Below, in pieces: positions 11,598 through 23,962 of a stretch of DNA of 64,000 bases. The DNA is taken from positions 100,318,072-100,382,071 of the forward strand of contig OY757014.1 of NCBI GenBank assembly GCA_963580285.1. Direction: 5' to 3'. Origin of the DNA: Lucinisca nassula. Taxonomy: Eukaryota; Mollusca; Bivalvia; Lucinida; Lucinidae. The notes under the pieces are model-generated. The model had not been told where the DNA came from and searched no databases. It saw only the letters and a list, made by a program, of their open reading frames with translations. Positions within the stretch are counted from its first letter, which is position 1, and every line of letters begins with the position of its first letter. The position numbers and the translations under genes were made by a program.

Positions 11598-11755
11598 GAA
11601 CCCGGGAAGGGACATGATTTTTTTTATTTTTATTATGTTGTGCGAACAAGATAATATCTTGAGCGGACAAGATAATATCTTGTCCGCACAACATATTATC
11701 TTGTGCGCACAACTTATAAAATAAAAAAAAAATCATGTCCCTTCCCGGGTTCCGT
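11598..11755. mobile_element. Foldback element, ACGGAACCCGGG ends
   Basis: ACGGAACCCGGGAAGGGACA...TGTCCCTTCCCGGGTTCCGT, with AAGATAATATCTTGTCCGCA inside. Related ends at 13074, 25386 and 44232. Confidence 0.75.
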
Positions 11756-11918
11756 ATAATAATGCGTTTTTTTTTTTTTGTTTTTTTTTTAACTTAGCGA
11801 CAATTGACAAACAACCGGGCCAATATCTGTCCTTTGTAGAAAATATGGGGAAGAAGCCCAGGCTTTACATGCATCTTAAAGCCCTTTAACCACTGTAAGA
11901 AATGTAACGACACAAGTT

Positions 11919-12215
11919 CACCCGCGCCCATCGGGGCTTGAAGAAATATATGGGCTGCATGATGCTTCCACGCAGAGCTGAAACCGACCCGCACACGAGT
12001 ACTGGTAAACCGCTTAGAGGATCTAAGTCTGCCCAGGCAAAGCGGTGCGAGTCGGCCCGTCCATCCTGATAAACCCTAAGGGTTTCATTGGGCGGCATGG
12101 CTTGAGAGTTCATTTCATCTCAATGACGAGTAAAAGTCCCACAAAGTTGGAAGCAACGCCTCCAAAATGACCTTTACAGTGTTGACGGGGACGTCAAACC
12201 TCAAATCAAACAAAG
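11919..12215 (+). mobile_element. SINE-G copy
   Basis: CCCGCGCCCATCGGGGCTTG to GACGTCAAACCTCAAATCAAAC. Confidence 0.85.
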
Positions 12216-12524
12216 ATTACGACAGGAGCAGTTAAGTGGGCTTGGACACCTAACTCCTGACTTTGCTATACCAGTTTGAAAGCTCTTTGTAACAAGTGAA
12301 TTCCAAAGTTCTTTTTTTTTCATAACAACAATTTGAAACAGCGAGGTTCAATATAATATTTAGAAAGAAAATTATTGTGTCAATAATTGTGTAATGCGAC
12401 TTGAGATAAAAGAAGAATATATATACCACAATGGCTTTGTCACAATGACTATCAAAATAACTCATTGCCAACCATTATTTCGTCAGTCTGATACATTTAT
12501 TCCATTTATGCGTATCGTTACGTA

Positions 12525-12640
12525 GTGGTAAAGCATCGAACTTGAGATCGACAGGTAGTCGCTTCGATTCCCGCAAGCCGCAGTTCCACATTGCTTAGGA
12601 AGAGGAAGAATTGAAGGGCCATATTGAAGATTACAGAAAA
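12525..12640 (+). mobile_element. tRNA-like SINE fragment
   Basis: GTAGTGGTAAAGCATCGAAC and CGCTTCGATTCCCGC look like A and B boxes. The tail is short. Confidence 0.5.
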
Positions 12641-13194
12641 AAAACCTCCACTAATGGTCACCTCTGTTTAGCAGCCACCACTCTTCAGCAGCCACAATAA
12701 TGCCTCACATAGCATTTTACTATATATTTAACCTCTGCTCAGCAGCCACCTCTCTTCTCCAGCAGCCACTTCACCAAATCTGAATTCCCTCTCTTCAACA
12801 GCCAGATTTAACTCAATAGCAAAAAAAATCGGATGTGAAAATAGGAATTTCTCTTCTTCTGGTGTATTCATTTATTTAAAAATTTATTTTCCTCGAAACT
12901 ACCATTGTGATATGTGCATAATAAAATATAAGCAAGTGAAAAAAAAAAACCAACACTTAAATGATGTAGAGGTGTCAGATGTCTATAAACGGTCACTAGA
13001 AGTATTATAGGTCAGTAGTTGGTACGAGTAGGTCACTACCGATTATACGACGCCTTGAATGGCTGATTGCTACGAACCCTGGAAGGGACATGCAATTTAT
13101 TTTCATATGTTGTGGGAACAAGATAAGATATTATCCTGAAATAACAAGCTCATTAATGTCCAAACCTGATATTACACAATGTGAATAAAACAAA

Positions 13195-13440
13195 AAGTCA
13201 TTACCTTAAAATACATTCCTCGTTTAGCATTTCCGCATGCTTTATTTCACTACTCTTTTTTTTACAAACTAAATAAACTAAAGTCATTACCTTAAAATCC
13301 ATTCCCCGTGGAGCATGTCCGCATGCTTTATTTCACTACTCTTTTATAAACTAAATAAAGTCATTGCCTTAAAATCCATTCCCCGTGGAGCATTTTCGCA
13401 TGCTTTATTTCACTATTTATTTTTATAAACTAAATAAAAT
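13195..13440. repeat. Minisatellite, 3 units of 77-86 bp
   Basis: AGTCATTACCTTAAAATCCA starts units at about 13196, 13282 and 13359; each has GCATGCTTTATTTCACTA. Confidence 0.8.
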
Positions 13441-13703
13441 GGTATTCAACAAACGTACAGTTAGTGATTTCACTGATTTGATAGTCTGGCTCCAGACCCT
13501 TTCTCTCTCTTTTTTTTTTCTTTTTTCTGGAAGGGACGTTAAGCTTGCATACTTATAGAATCAGTCCCTTGGCTAGAAAGAAATGTTTTTATTCAGGGAA
13601 AGGTAACTTGAAACTGGATTAAAGAGGAACAGGATAAAATAATGTAAAGAATGAGAGAGATGGATATAAAACAAAAACGACTGGAGCCAGTCTAGTGATT
13701 TGA

Positions 13704-13931
13704 TTAACCCATATATGACAATGGAATCTTCCATCTTATAAATTTGGAGTTGTCCATTTTCAATTATAGGGGTGTCAGATTTGTTTTGTTTAATGTAAGT
13801 TGTACAAAAATGTATGTTCTTTGAGCAAACAGTGTAGACCCAGATCAGACGCCGCGTTATGCGGCGTCTGATCTGGGTCTACACTGTTTGCCAACGTCCC
13901 AAAAAAGGGCCACTAGGCATATATGGGTTAA
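13704..13931. mobile_element. TTAA-flanked MITE with GATCAGAC hairpin
   Basis: TTAACCCATATATGAC...GCATATATGGGTTAA; hairpin 13826-13892 with GCCGCGTTATGCGGC. Confidence 0.75.
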
Positions 13932-14499
13932 AACTACTGTTTCATTATAACTTTTGTTGTGACTGCAAAAAAAGCAATCTTGCCAACTGCAGCGTATGTT
14001 ACGAGAAACCTATAGAATTCAGGCCAATGTAACAATTATGTTAAATAATACAGAGCAATGCAACATACGTTTAGTACAGACGTGTCATTTCGATAAATAG
14101 ATCACTACTATTACTAGTAATTCATTGAGGTTTTGCGTCCCCGTCAACACTATTAGCCGCTGCTCCCGATTATTTGGAACCTTTGCCCGACATATAGAAT
14201 ACAAGACATTTATTTATTTTTTTATTTATTTATTTTGCTTTTTGGCTTTACGGCCCTTTCATCATTAACAAGAGGTGGGCGAAAACCGAAGTATCGTGAC
14301 CGCACGTTGTCCCGTGTGACCCGAGCGAGTCTCGTGCTCGAGGTCACATGAGAGACCTAATGAGAGACCTAATGATCTTATCCTCTGGATCAAGGTTGCC
14401 CCTAGACTCGCCGTTGTTGTTGTTTGCAAAGTTTTTCTAATGTCGAAGCTCTGATCATTTTGAAATAATGACGCAATTTGAGCCAAAGTCCGTTTCCAC

Positions 14500-14572
14500 G
14501 CCTTGCGAACAACAAACGTGCGGATCAGACTGCGCTTTCGCGCAGTCTGATCTGCACCTTTGTTGTTCGCTG
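14500..14572. repeat. GATCAGAC hairpin, GCGAACAAC-ended
   Basis: GCGAACAACAAACGTGCGGA...GTTGTTCGC; apex GACTGCGCTTTCGCGCAGTC. Confidence 0.65.
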
Positions 14573-15006
14573 GCTGGATAGTACATTACCTCTAGTTTCT
14601 ATATATAGAATTTCAAGACTCTTGCTAGTCCGTGTAGCTGAGTAGGCTGCTTTGTGTCGTACCGTGTCGCAAACCCCAAACAAAGGTTTTCTCGTGACGC
14701 TGACTGCGTAGGTCATATTGACACACATTTACGTTTTGTCATGACAGATAAACCACATAGTTTTACTGGTGTGTTATTATCGTTTTTATGTAAGACTGAT
14801 AAAATTCAAGGACACACACAAACCTTAACCCGTTTATTCACCAATAACGAATAGATTGTATTTTTAAAGCTTTTTCCCCTAATTTGTGCTTAGCATTATA
14901 TTTGAATCGTCTATCGTTCCATCAAACTGTCTTATCACTTCTTCTTCTTCTTCTTCTTCTTTGGCGTCGGATCAGGGTCCTCACTGTTTGCCATTCTTCA
15001 ATCTTA

Positions 15007-15272
15007 GCCGGCCTCGGTAGCTCAGTCGGATGCGCGTCTGACTGGTGATCAGGAGGAAGCGGGTTACCAGCCTGGGTCGTCAACATTCTTTCATGGTCTT
15101 TCTCTCCCTTCCGCTGATTCAAGAAGGGCAGTTGTCAGCTTCTGGCGAAAGAATGTGCACTGTACTGTATAACGCTTACGTATACCTGCCCAGGGATAGG
15201 TAAACTGACCGGCTCAAAAATGACCTAAAGTGTTGACTGGGCCGTTAAACTCCAACACAAACAAACAAACAA
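15007..15272 (+). mobile_element. tRNA-headed SINE-T, full copy
   Basis: Head GCCTCGGTAGCTCAGTCGGA (A box TAGCTCAGTCGG), diverged B box GGGTTACCAGCC. Body CCGCTGATTCAAGAAGGGCA, tail GTTGACTGGGCCGTTAAACT ending (CAAA)n. Confidence 0.8.
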
Positions 15273-15316
15273 AATCAATGACTTATTAAGGAGCAAAATT
15301 AATATATAAAAAGGCG

Positions 15317-15614
15317 GCCCCCGCCCATCGGGGCTTGAAGAAATAGATGGGCTGCATGATGCTTCCACGCAGAGCTGAAACCGACTGCACACGGCTACTG
15401 GTAAACCGCTTCGAGGACCTAAGCCTGCCCGGGCAAAGCGGTGCGAGTCGGACCGTCCTAGCTTATAAACCCTATTGGTTTCATATAGGGCGACAGGACT
15501 TGAGATGTCATTTCATCTCAATGTCGGGTAAAAGTCCCACAAAATTGGAAGCAACGTCTCCAAAATGACATATACAGTGTTGACGGGGACGTTAAACCTC
15601 AAATCAAACAAACA
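15317..15614 (+). mobile_element. SINE-G copy
   Basis: GGCCCCCGCCCATCGGGGCT to ACGTTAAACCTCAAATCAAA. Confidence 0.85.
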
Positions 15615-16202
15615 ATATTTAAAGGACCCGCACGCAGGGGGAAGTGGCACTGATTTATCAGTTAAGGGTCACGCTCAGGACCTCTTTTACATCAGTGACA
15701 CTCGACCTACCAGAACTGTCAGTACTTTGACCCTTGTGTGTGTGTTGGGGTGGGTGGGTGGGTGTAGGATCGATTGTTTGTCAATCGACACAATGTTGCT
15801 ACCTACTATTTATAGTATTTTATCATTGTGAGGTCAGCGTGTTGCGTAATAGGGTTATCTATAGACTCGGGTTGGGCTTGGTATACAGTGAAGACCTTGG
15901 TCTATACTGTGTTCTCATAGTACATGAATTTAAGGGACAGATGCCGCAGAACGCAGCGTCTGATCAGGGTTTATATTGTTTGCTTACAGTACAGGTAAGT
16001 ATTCAGTCTGCACTCATAGACAATCGCGACCCGCCAGTGTTGTCAGTGGTTTGATTTTTAGGCATTTTCATTGATCATAAATGTATTGAAATGTAGCACG
16101 GCGTAAATTCATTACATGCCCACTATTCATAACTTATTGAACATGTAAACAACATTGTGTATTCAATAAACCATTACCCCCTGAAGCTTTACGAAGTTAT
16201 GC

Positions 16203-16400
16203 TAATAACCCTTTTTGTACCAAATGGAATCTTTCAAAATTTAGGGGTGTCAGGTTGTCTCTTCTTCCAAATTTATTTGGAAAATGGCTAAACATTTTGC
16301 AAACAGTGGAGGCCCTGATCAGATGCCGCGTTCTGCGGCGTCTGATCTGGACCTGCACTGTTTGCCAGGCTACCCGTTTTGGGGTTTCCGGTACTAAATC
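16203..16400. repeat. GATCAGAY-hairpin element
   Basis: Hairpin 16297-16364, GCCGCGTTCTGCGGC apex. Shares AGGGGTGTCAG with the elements at 13704 and 23220-23405. Confidence 0.6.
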
Positions 16401-16754
16401 GGATACAATACCACATTACCAAACGTAAAATATGAATTGCACAACAACAAAAAGGCAACGTTACCGTTTTTCTGCCAACTTAGCACGCGAATTATATAAC
16501 TTTTGTTTTATTTTATTTTGTCAATTCGAACCTATCGTTTATCAGAGGCCGTCAGAAACCGGAGTACCCAGAGGAAAATCACCTGAACTACCGTTGCAGA
16601 ACTTGGCGTCTCGCATGTGGCCCGGGCGAGACGCGAACCACAGCGGTAGGATTCGCTCTTACCGTTGCAAATTATATCACAGTTTAAGCGAAAAATAAAA
16701 ACAATTCTTTCCGCAAATGTACAGTGAAGACCCTGATCAGACGCCGAAGAACGC

Positions 16755-16940
16755 CTAAGAAGGTCAATGCATGCCCAGGAAAAGTGGTGCGAGTGAGCGT
16801 CCCTTGAATCATAGCGGTTTCTTTGTGCGGTAGGGCCTGAGATGTCATTTCGTCTCGATGTCGGGTAAACGTCACGCAAAATCGGAAGCAACGTCCCCAA
16901 AATGACCTAAATAGTGTTGATGGAGACGTAAAACATGAAG
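16755..16940 (+). mobile_element. SINE-G, degenerate 3' part
   Basis: GAGATGTCATTTCGTCTCGA, CGGAAGCAACGTCCCCAAAA, GTGTTGATGGAGACGTAAAA. Confidence 0.6.
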
Positions 16941-17039
16941 ACAAATATACCAGAAACGTACAACTACTGCGCTTAGTAACTTTGGGTCGATTGACCAACA
17001 ATCGATTGACCAACAATCGACCCATAAATTTCAAATATG

Positions 17040-17340
17040 ATTATACTTAGCATGTAAGGACGACAATGATCGCTACACAAACTGAAGGCAAAAATACACA
17101 TTACGAAAACACGCCTATATAAATACACTGCAAATTTTACCACTGTAAAAATGAAAAATTTAAGATGAAAAATTGTGATATTTTTCTTATTTCTGCTCAA
17201 ACTACAGATTGTGGGTAAACGTTAGAACCGCTATTTTACAGCAGAAATAGCAAAATAAGGTATACTTTACCCTGTAAACCCCAGTTTTACTATATAAAAA
17301 TGAGGTTCAAAGGGGTCAAAATTATAAAGGCGTGTTTTCG
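17040..17340. repeat. Family A foldback element, half palindrome lost
   Basis: ACGCCTATATAAATACACTG, TTATTTCTGCTCAAACTACA, ATAGGCGTGTTTTCGTGATG-type ends. Confidence 0.65.
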
Positions 17341-17639
17341 TGATGATTTACAAATTTATTCAGCATTGTGCTGGATGACCTTCAGTATTGTTTTCCCTGT
17401 AGATTTCCCCACATGAAAAAGCTATTGATTAGATTTTTTTCTCATACCAATCTGTTTTATTGATTGAACTCATTTTGCCAAGGGTAAAGTACGCTGAACT
17501 TGTGGCTCAATTCATCCTTGTACAATATACTGACTTGTTTGAAAACATGGAATGGAGCTGCAAATATGGTATTTCACTCATATCTCTAAGGTTGGTGAAA
17601 TAGTGAGCTGCCTGATGCTCCAACAAGATTTTCCTATGA

Positions 17640-17890
17640 TAATTTGTGGCTTTTGTGTTATTTTCACTCGAAATAAGGTTGTGGAAGCTCGTGAGAATCG
17701 CCTCAATGAGGCAGTTCTAACGAGTACCAACAACCTATATTTTGGAACAGAAATAAGAAAAAATAATGTGTAGCCCTGTAAATCCCAATTTTGTCTATAT
17801 AAAGTGGGGATAACTGTGGTCTTCTTTTCAATGACTTGATAACATGATGTACATGTAAATCTCACATTGCCCTATATAAAGTGGAATTTA
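17640..17890. repeat. Family A foldback element
   Basis: GTGAGAATCGCCTCAATGAG then GCAGTTCTAACGAG; flank TATATAAAGTGGGG. Confidence 0.65.
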
Positions 17891-17934
17891 CAAGGGTAAT
17901 CAGTTCATTACACGGGCGTACTAATGTGATGTTA

Positions 17935-18170
17935 TCGGGCCAGTCGGCACTATTTAGGTCATTTCGAGCTGGTCAATTAACCTAACCACATTTTGCCTAT
18001 GCGGGCAGAGACTTAGATGGTTAACCTGTAGCACAATGCACTTTCTTTTGCCAAAAACTGGCAACTACCCTTCACAAATCAGTGAGAGAGAAAAAGACTT
18101 ATCTCCACGGAAGTATCATTTGCCGGGATGGCAGGGATCGAACCCGCTACCTCCTGATCAGCAGAAACTG
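17935..18170 (-). mobile_element. SINE-T, degenerate copy
   Basis: GGGCCAGTCGGCACTATTTA near the left and GGGATCGAACCCGCTACCTC near the right; the middle is diverged. Confidence 0.55.
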
Positions 18171-18359
18171 AATGAAGCAGAAGTATTCAAGGGCTACTCC
18201 AAAAATAAAGAATTTGCTCCCTGGGCAAATTCTTTTCTTTACGAGCTTAGCCCTTCACACCAAGTGAATGAAATAGAGGCGCCGATGATAATATCTATCG
18301 CCACGTGAACATGTTCCTGTAAGGAACATCCTCATTAACCAATTGTATATTATACAGAA

Positions 18360-18490
18360 AAATGGGGTCTATTTGGGTCCACATAGAATGTAGGTACTCG
18401 TTAGAACCCACTTCAATGAGGCGGTTCTAACGAGCACCCACAGGCTATGTTTGTTCATGTAAAAAACAAGTAAGGAAAATATTAAATATA
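18360..18490. repeat. Family A core
   Basis: TACTCGTTAGAACCCACTTC and GAGGCGGTTCTAACGAGCAC. Confidence 0.6.
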
Positions 18491-18828
18491 TTCATTTTGG
18501 AGGCATGCAAGAAGGTTTGTTCTCACACATCGGATTAAAATATTCCTTTGCATGATAGTGTGTGATTTCTTTGTCTCACACGACTGTCTTACTCTATGGT
18601 TTATTAGCTGTCTCAATTTGTCAATCAAAATTTTATACTCTGTCCGATCAGCTCCAGTCCAATCCAAGTTTTACACTATGCCTGATATATATTCTTTAAT
18701 GCACTGTTACGCGTTAATGAAGTTGTAAAAAAGCCGTGAGAAGCTGGCAAAGGATTGGACGAAGAAGGTTGAGTGTACTTATGACGTAAAAAGCAGTTTC
18801 GCAATAGTACAATTACCTAACAAACAGT

Positions 18829-19288
18829 GGCCCCCGCCAAAAGGGGCTTGAAGAAATATATGGGCTGCATATTCAGTTGCCTTTGAAATTCTAGAAAAGA
18901 ATGTTACTGTACGTCGTTATTGTAAAAGGTGTAAAAGGTTAATCCATATAAATGGCCCCCGCCCATCGGGGCTTGAAGAAATATATGGGCTGCATAATGC
19001 TTCCACGCAGAGCTGAATCCGGCCCGCACACTAGTACTGGTAAACAGCTTAGAGGATCTAAGCCTGTCCAGGAAACGCGGTGCGAGGCGGACCGTCCATG
19101 CCTATTGGTTTCATTGGGCGACAGGGCTTGAGATGTCATTTCATCTCCATGCTTATAAACCCTATTGGTTTCATTGGGCGGCAGGTTCATCTCAATTTCG
19201 AGTTAAAATCCCACAAAATTGGAAGCAACGACTCCAAAATGACCTTTACAGTGTTGACGGGGACATTAAACCTCAAACAAAAACAAAA
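18829..19288 (+). mobile_element. Composite SINE-G with duplicated 5' end and 13 bp target duplication
   Basis: CCTAACAAACAGT flanks it (18816-18828; 19289-19301). It starts with 47 bp of SINE-G 5' end, then about 78 bp of unrelated leader (18876-18953), then a second SINE-G 5' end running to the tail. Confidence 0.8.
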
Positions 19289-19552
19289 CCTAACAAACAG
19301 TTTTGGTTTCGTAAAATACTTATTTTGGTAGTATATTTGTACTTTTTGTGTCGACTGTTTACCTACCCAAAGATACCAAAGCACCGAAGCTCTACTGTGC
19401 TAGTGTCCACATGACTATCACTGACTCATACGAAATCCAGGTATCGGTTATTTATAGAAACTAGCCGCGCTATTCTAAACGCTGTGAGCTGAAGAGTGTT
19501 GCGCAAGAGGGTTTTCTATAGAATCTGGACTGGAATCATGTGTTGGGCTTGG

Positions 19553-19619
19553 CAAACAGTGTAGACCCAGATCAGACGCCGCACAATGCGGCGTCTGATC
19601 AGGATCTACACCGTGTTTG
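19553..19619. repeat. GATCAGAC hairpin
   Basis: GTGTAGACCCAGATCAGACG, apex GCCGCACAATGCGGC. Confidence 0.65.
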
Positions 19620-19673
19620 CTTAAAGAAGGTTAAACGCAACTCAGAAACAACTGATCCACCACTACTGGTTGT

Positions 19674-19966
19674 TTAGTTTGATTTGAGGTTTAACGTCCC
19701 CGTCAACACTGTAAAGGTCATTTTGGAGACGTTGGTTCCAATTTTGTGGGACTTTTACTCGACACTGGGATGAACCTGCCGGCCAATGAAACCAATAGGG
19801 TTTATAAGCATGGACGGGCCGACTCGCACCACTTTGCCTGGGCAGGCTTAGATCCTCTAAGCGGTTTACCAATACTCGTGTGCGGGTCAGTTTCAGCTCT
19901 GCGGGGCCAAATTGAAGCATCATGCAGCCCATCTATTTCTTCAAGCCCCAATGGGCGGGGGCCTAT
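19674..19966 (-). mobile_element. SINE-G with target duplication
   Basis: CACTACTGGTTGT at 19661-19673 and 19967-19979. Confidence 0.85.
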
Positions 19967-20125
19967 CACTACTGGTTGTACTGTTCATAAACGAACTTTA
20001 AGCAATATTCCAAACATGGGCCGCTAGGAATTTATGAGAATCATTTTAGTCACGTATGGTTAGCTTTGCTTTATACAGTGGAGACACTGATAAGACGCCG
20101 CGTTCCACAACGACTGTTTGCTTAA

Positions 20126-20345
20126 GGGGAATTAATGGTGATTTTGCCACCGTTGTTAAAGGGATATAACTTTCGGGACTTCCTGTTCGCTTTTCTATAA
20201 ACTCCGTCCACAGAAAAAAGGGGTCTGCTCTTAAAGGAAAGAATTTGCTTCTCGGGAGCAAATTCTTTCTTCAAGAATTGATCCCTATTATCATAGGACA
20301 CAAAATAGTTTTGAAAGAGTTAACTCCCCTGAAGGTGTATTGCGA
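20126..20345. mobile_element. Second AGAATTTGCTCC-hairpin MITE
   Basis: TTAAGGGGAATTAATGG start, GTCTGCTCTTAAAGGAAAGA, hairpin near 20240-20270. Confidence 0.6.
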
Positions 20346-20460
20346 GTTAGGCTTATATGGATAAAATTTATATGGATTAAACTTTTACAATAACGACGTA
20401 CAGTAACATTCTTTTCCAGAATTTCACAGGCAACGGAGCACCAAAACATTATATAAACCA

Positions 20461-20686
20461 CACGTTGCTTCCAATTTTGTGGGACTTTTACCCGACATTG
20501 AGATGAAATGACAACTCAAGGCCTGTAGCCCGCTGAAACCAATAGGGTTTATAAGCATGGGTAGTCTGACTCGCACCGCTTTGCCTTGGCAGGCTTAGAT
20601 CCTCTAAGCGGTGTGCGGTCAGTTTCAGCTCTGCGTGGAAACATCATGCAGCTCATATATTTCTTCAAGCCCCGATCGGCGGGGGC
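20461..20686 (-). mobile_element. SINE-G, 3'-truncated, with leader
   Basis: GTTGCTTCCAATTTTGTGGG to CGGCGGGGGCC. The 78 bp leader seen in the composite copy follows at 20687-20780, and another leader copy lies at 20350-20460. Confidence 0.75.
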
Positions 20687-20929
20687 CATTTATATGGATT
20701 AACCTTTTACACCTTTTACAATAACGACGTTCAGTAACATTCTTTTCTAGAATTTCAAAGGCAAATGAACACCAAAACATTATACAAGAGGGCCATGATG
20801 GCCCTGGATCGCTCACCTGATCCATAGAGTAACAAGTGGGCCCATAAAGGGCCATTATTGACCACAAGGTTATAATGTTGAGGGAGGTCTAAAAAGGTGA
20901 AGCTTCATACCAATTATCAACAAAGGCTA

Positions 20930-22650
20930 TAATTGTCCACTAGATGAAGCTCCATACCAAATATCAAAGACATGGGCCTTGCAGTTTCAGAGAAGAAGAT
21001 TTTAAAAGATTTCCCTATATAAGTCTATGTAAAACTTAAGGGTCTCGTGGCAGGGGAATTTTTGGCCCCAGGACTATAATTTGAACAATCTTGATAGAGG
21101 TCCACTAGATGAAATTTTCACACCAAATATCAAAGACCTAGGCCTTGTGGTTTCACAGAAGAAGATTTTTAAAGATTTTCCCTATATAAGTCTATGTAAA
21201 ACCAAAGGGCCCCGAGGCGGGGGCATTTTTGGCCTCAGAGCTATAATTTGAACAATCTTGGTAGAGGTCCACTAGCTGAAGCTTCATACTAAATATCAAA
21301 GACCTAGGCCTTGTGGTTTCAGAGAAGAAGATTTTTCAAGATTTTCCCTATATAAGTCTATGTAAAACCAAAGAGCCCCGGAGCGGGGGCCTTTTTGGCC
21401 CAAGGGCTATAATTTGAAAATCTTGGTAGAGGTCCACAAGATGAAGCTTCATACCAAATATAAAAAGCCTGGGCCTTGCAGTTTCAGAGAAGAAGATTTT
21501 TAAAGATTTTCCTTATATAAGCCCATGTAAAACCAAAGTGCCCCGGGGCGGGGGCATTTTTGGCCCCAGCACTATAATTTGAAAAATCTTGGTAGGGGTC
21601 CACTAGATGAAGCTTCATACCAAATAGCAAAGACCTGGGCCTGAAGATTTTTAAAGATTTTTTCCTATATAAGCCCATGTAAAACCAAAGGGCCCCGGAG
21701 CAGGGTCATTTTTGGCCCCAAGGCTATTATTTGAATAATCTTAGTAAAGGTCCACCAGGTAAAGCTTCACACCAAATATTAAAGACCTGGGCCTTGTGGT
21801 TTCAGAGAAGAAGATTTTTTAATGATTTTCCCTATATAAGCCTATGTGAAACCATAGGCCCCCGGCGCGGGGGCATTTTGGCCCCCAGGGCTATAACTTG
21901 AACAATCTTGGTAGAGGTCCATTAGTTGAAGCTTCACACCAAATATCAAAGATCTGGGCCTTGCGGTTTCAGAGAAGAAGATTTTTAAAGATTTTCCCTG
22001 TATAAGCCTATGTAAAACCAAAGGCCCCCGGGGCGGGGGCATTATTCGCCCCAAGGCTACAATTTGAACAATCTTAGTAGAGGTCCACCAGGTAAAGCTT
22101 CACACCAAATATTAAAGACGTGGGCCTTGTGGTTTCAGAGAAGAAGATTTTTTAATGATTTTCCCTATATAAGCCTATGTGAAACCATAGGCCCCCGGCG
22201 CGGGGGCATTTTGGCCCCCAGGGCTATAACTTGAACAATCTTGGTAGAGGCCCACTAGTTGAAGCTTCACACCAAATATCAAAGATCTGGGCCTTGCGGT
22301 TTCAGAGAAGAAGATTTTTAAAGATTTTCCCTGTATAAGCCTATGTAAAACCAATGGCCCCCGGGGCGGGGGCATTTTTGGCCCCAAGGCTACAATTTGA
22401 ACAATCTTAGTAGAGGTCCACCAGGTAAAGCTTCACACCAAATATTAAAGACGTGGGCCTTGTGGTTTCAGAGAAGAAGATTTTTTAATGATTTTCCCTA
22501 TATAAGCCCATGTAAAACCAAAGGCCCCCGGGGCGGGGGCATTTTGGGCCCTAGGGCTATAATTTGAACAATCTTGGTAGAGGTCCACTAGATGAAGCTT
22601 CATACCAAATATCGAAGACCTGGGCCTTGCGGTTTCAGAGAAGAAGATTT
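20930..22650. repeat. 166 bp tandem repeat, about 10 units
   Basis: The landmark GACCTGGGCC recurs at 21135, 21301, 21466, 21632, 21784, 21951, 22118, 22284, 22450 and 22617: spacings 152-167, mostly 166. From 21784 to 22450 alternate units are most alike, giving a 333 bp dimer. Confidence 0.9.
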
Positions 22651-22821
22651 TTAAAGTTTTCGTTTAAAAAATCTATTTTTAGCTCCTGTGACCTAGATGT
22701 GCAATGGACCGGAACCATTTGAACAACTTTGAAAGGGGACCACCTAAGGATCATTCCTGTGAAGTTTGGTCAAAATCCGGTCAGTGGTTTAGGAGGAGAT
22801 GTCATTTGAAGAAAAAGTTTA

Positions 22822-22880
22822 CGCACACACGCACGCACGCACGCACGCACACACGCACACACGCACGACGGACGACGGAC
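22822..22880. repeat. (ACGC)n/(ACGG)n microsatellite
   Basis: Part of Helitron-like element 1, next to its 5' hairpin. Confidence 0.8.
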
Positions 22881-23219
22881 AAAAAGTGATCACAAAAGCT
22901 CACCTCGTCACTACGTGACAGGTGAGCTAATAAACCACAGTAAAACAACAAATATTTGCGGTTTGTTTGCAACGTTTATTTGAAAATAAAGCAGTTATGC
23001 AGTGGAGGTCAGTGGCCGGAGCTAAAGTACATAGAACCCGGACATATCTAAACTGATCTTGACTCAATAATCATGATAATAGCGTGCTCTACTCAGTAAC
23101 GTGTATGTTTTTTCCCGATAACAGAAACTTCAATCTTGCACATTAGCTCAGAAAACGAGCTTTGGTCGATCCATCATATTTACCCGTTGTATGCTAGTGG
23201 ACTCTTCAATTGCTATATG

Positions 23220-23405
23220 TTGGACAAGTCCATTTGTCAAATAAGGGGTGTCAGGCCTATTTTTTTTTTCGTTTTTATTCTATTTTTGACGGACAGTTAT
23301 GTTAGCAAATAGTACAGGCCCTGATCAGACGCCGCGTTCCGCGGCGTCTGATCTGGGCCTGCACTGTTTGCCATGGTACCCCTTTATAGGGGTTTCCCGC
23401 ATGCA
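23220..23405. repeat. GATCAGAC-hairpin element
   Basis: Hairpin 23305-23371, apex GCCGCGTTCCGCGGC. Confidence 0.6.
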
Positions 23406-23604
23406 ATGGGTTCTTTTCATCATTTCAAACAGGGAAATAAAGGGTTTAAAATGGTGAAATTCATACTTAAACCAAGATTGTGGGTACTGTTTTATAGAGC
23501 GCCCACAATCAATATTTTGTTTATCATAAGACGGCTATTTTACCACGAGAAAGAAAGCGCTATCTAAAATATGGGTGTCTAATTCCAATTGCTTTTTTTC
23601 GTTG

Positions 23605-23750
<146 letters not shown>

Positions 23751-23962
23751 TTAGCAGTAAACATCCGGGATTCATGTCTTTTCTCACGCAATGGCCAGTA
23801 CATATTGCGTAAGAGATTATTTTTTTCAAGAAGTCGGTCACTTGAATGCGTAATTTAATTCAAAAGTCCTTTTTGGAGGACTTTACAAGCCTGCGCGTTC
23901 AGGCAACAAACTGGTAGTATATTTTTGTACAACTTAGCGACAATAAATTTCTTGGGTGTGGT

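Larger units (their letters stand above)
20785..22930 (-). mobile_element. Helitron-like (pearl/HINE-type) element 1
   Basis: 2.15 kb, non-coding. Read on the minus strand: 5' terminal hairpin TAGCTCACCTGTCACGTAGT..., then an ACGG/ACGC-type microsatellite (22822-22880), one unit of the 145 bp type (about 22660-22815), about ten units of a 166 bp type (20930-22650), then a 3' hairpin GGGCCATCATGGCCC close to the end CTTG. The flanks ACATTATA and TAAACCACA are contiguous in an empty copy of the same host sequence at 20437-20460, so the ends are fixed and there is no clear target duplication, as expected of rolling-circle elements. No Rep/helicase is present. Confidence 0.75.

Noticed and set aside
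15007..15080. Genuine tRNA genes at SINE heads (also 27354, 34694, 46600, 55351)
   Set aside because: No complete cloverleaf; each is followed by a shared SINE body and tail.
20930..22650. CRISPR array
   Set aside because: Units are contiguous 166 bp tandem repeats in eukaryotic DNA, with no unique spacers.
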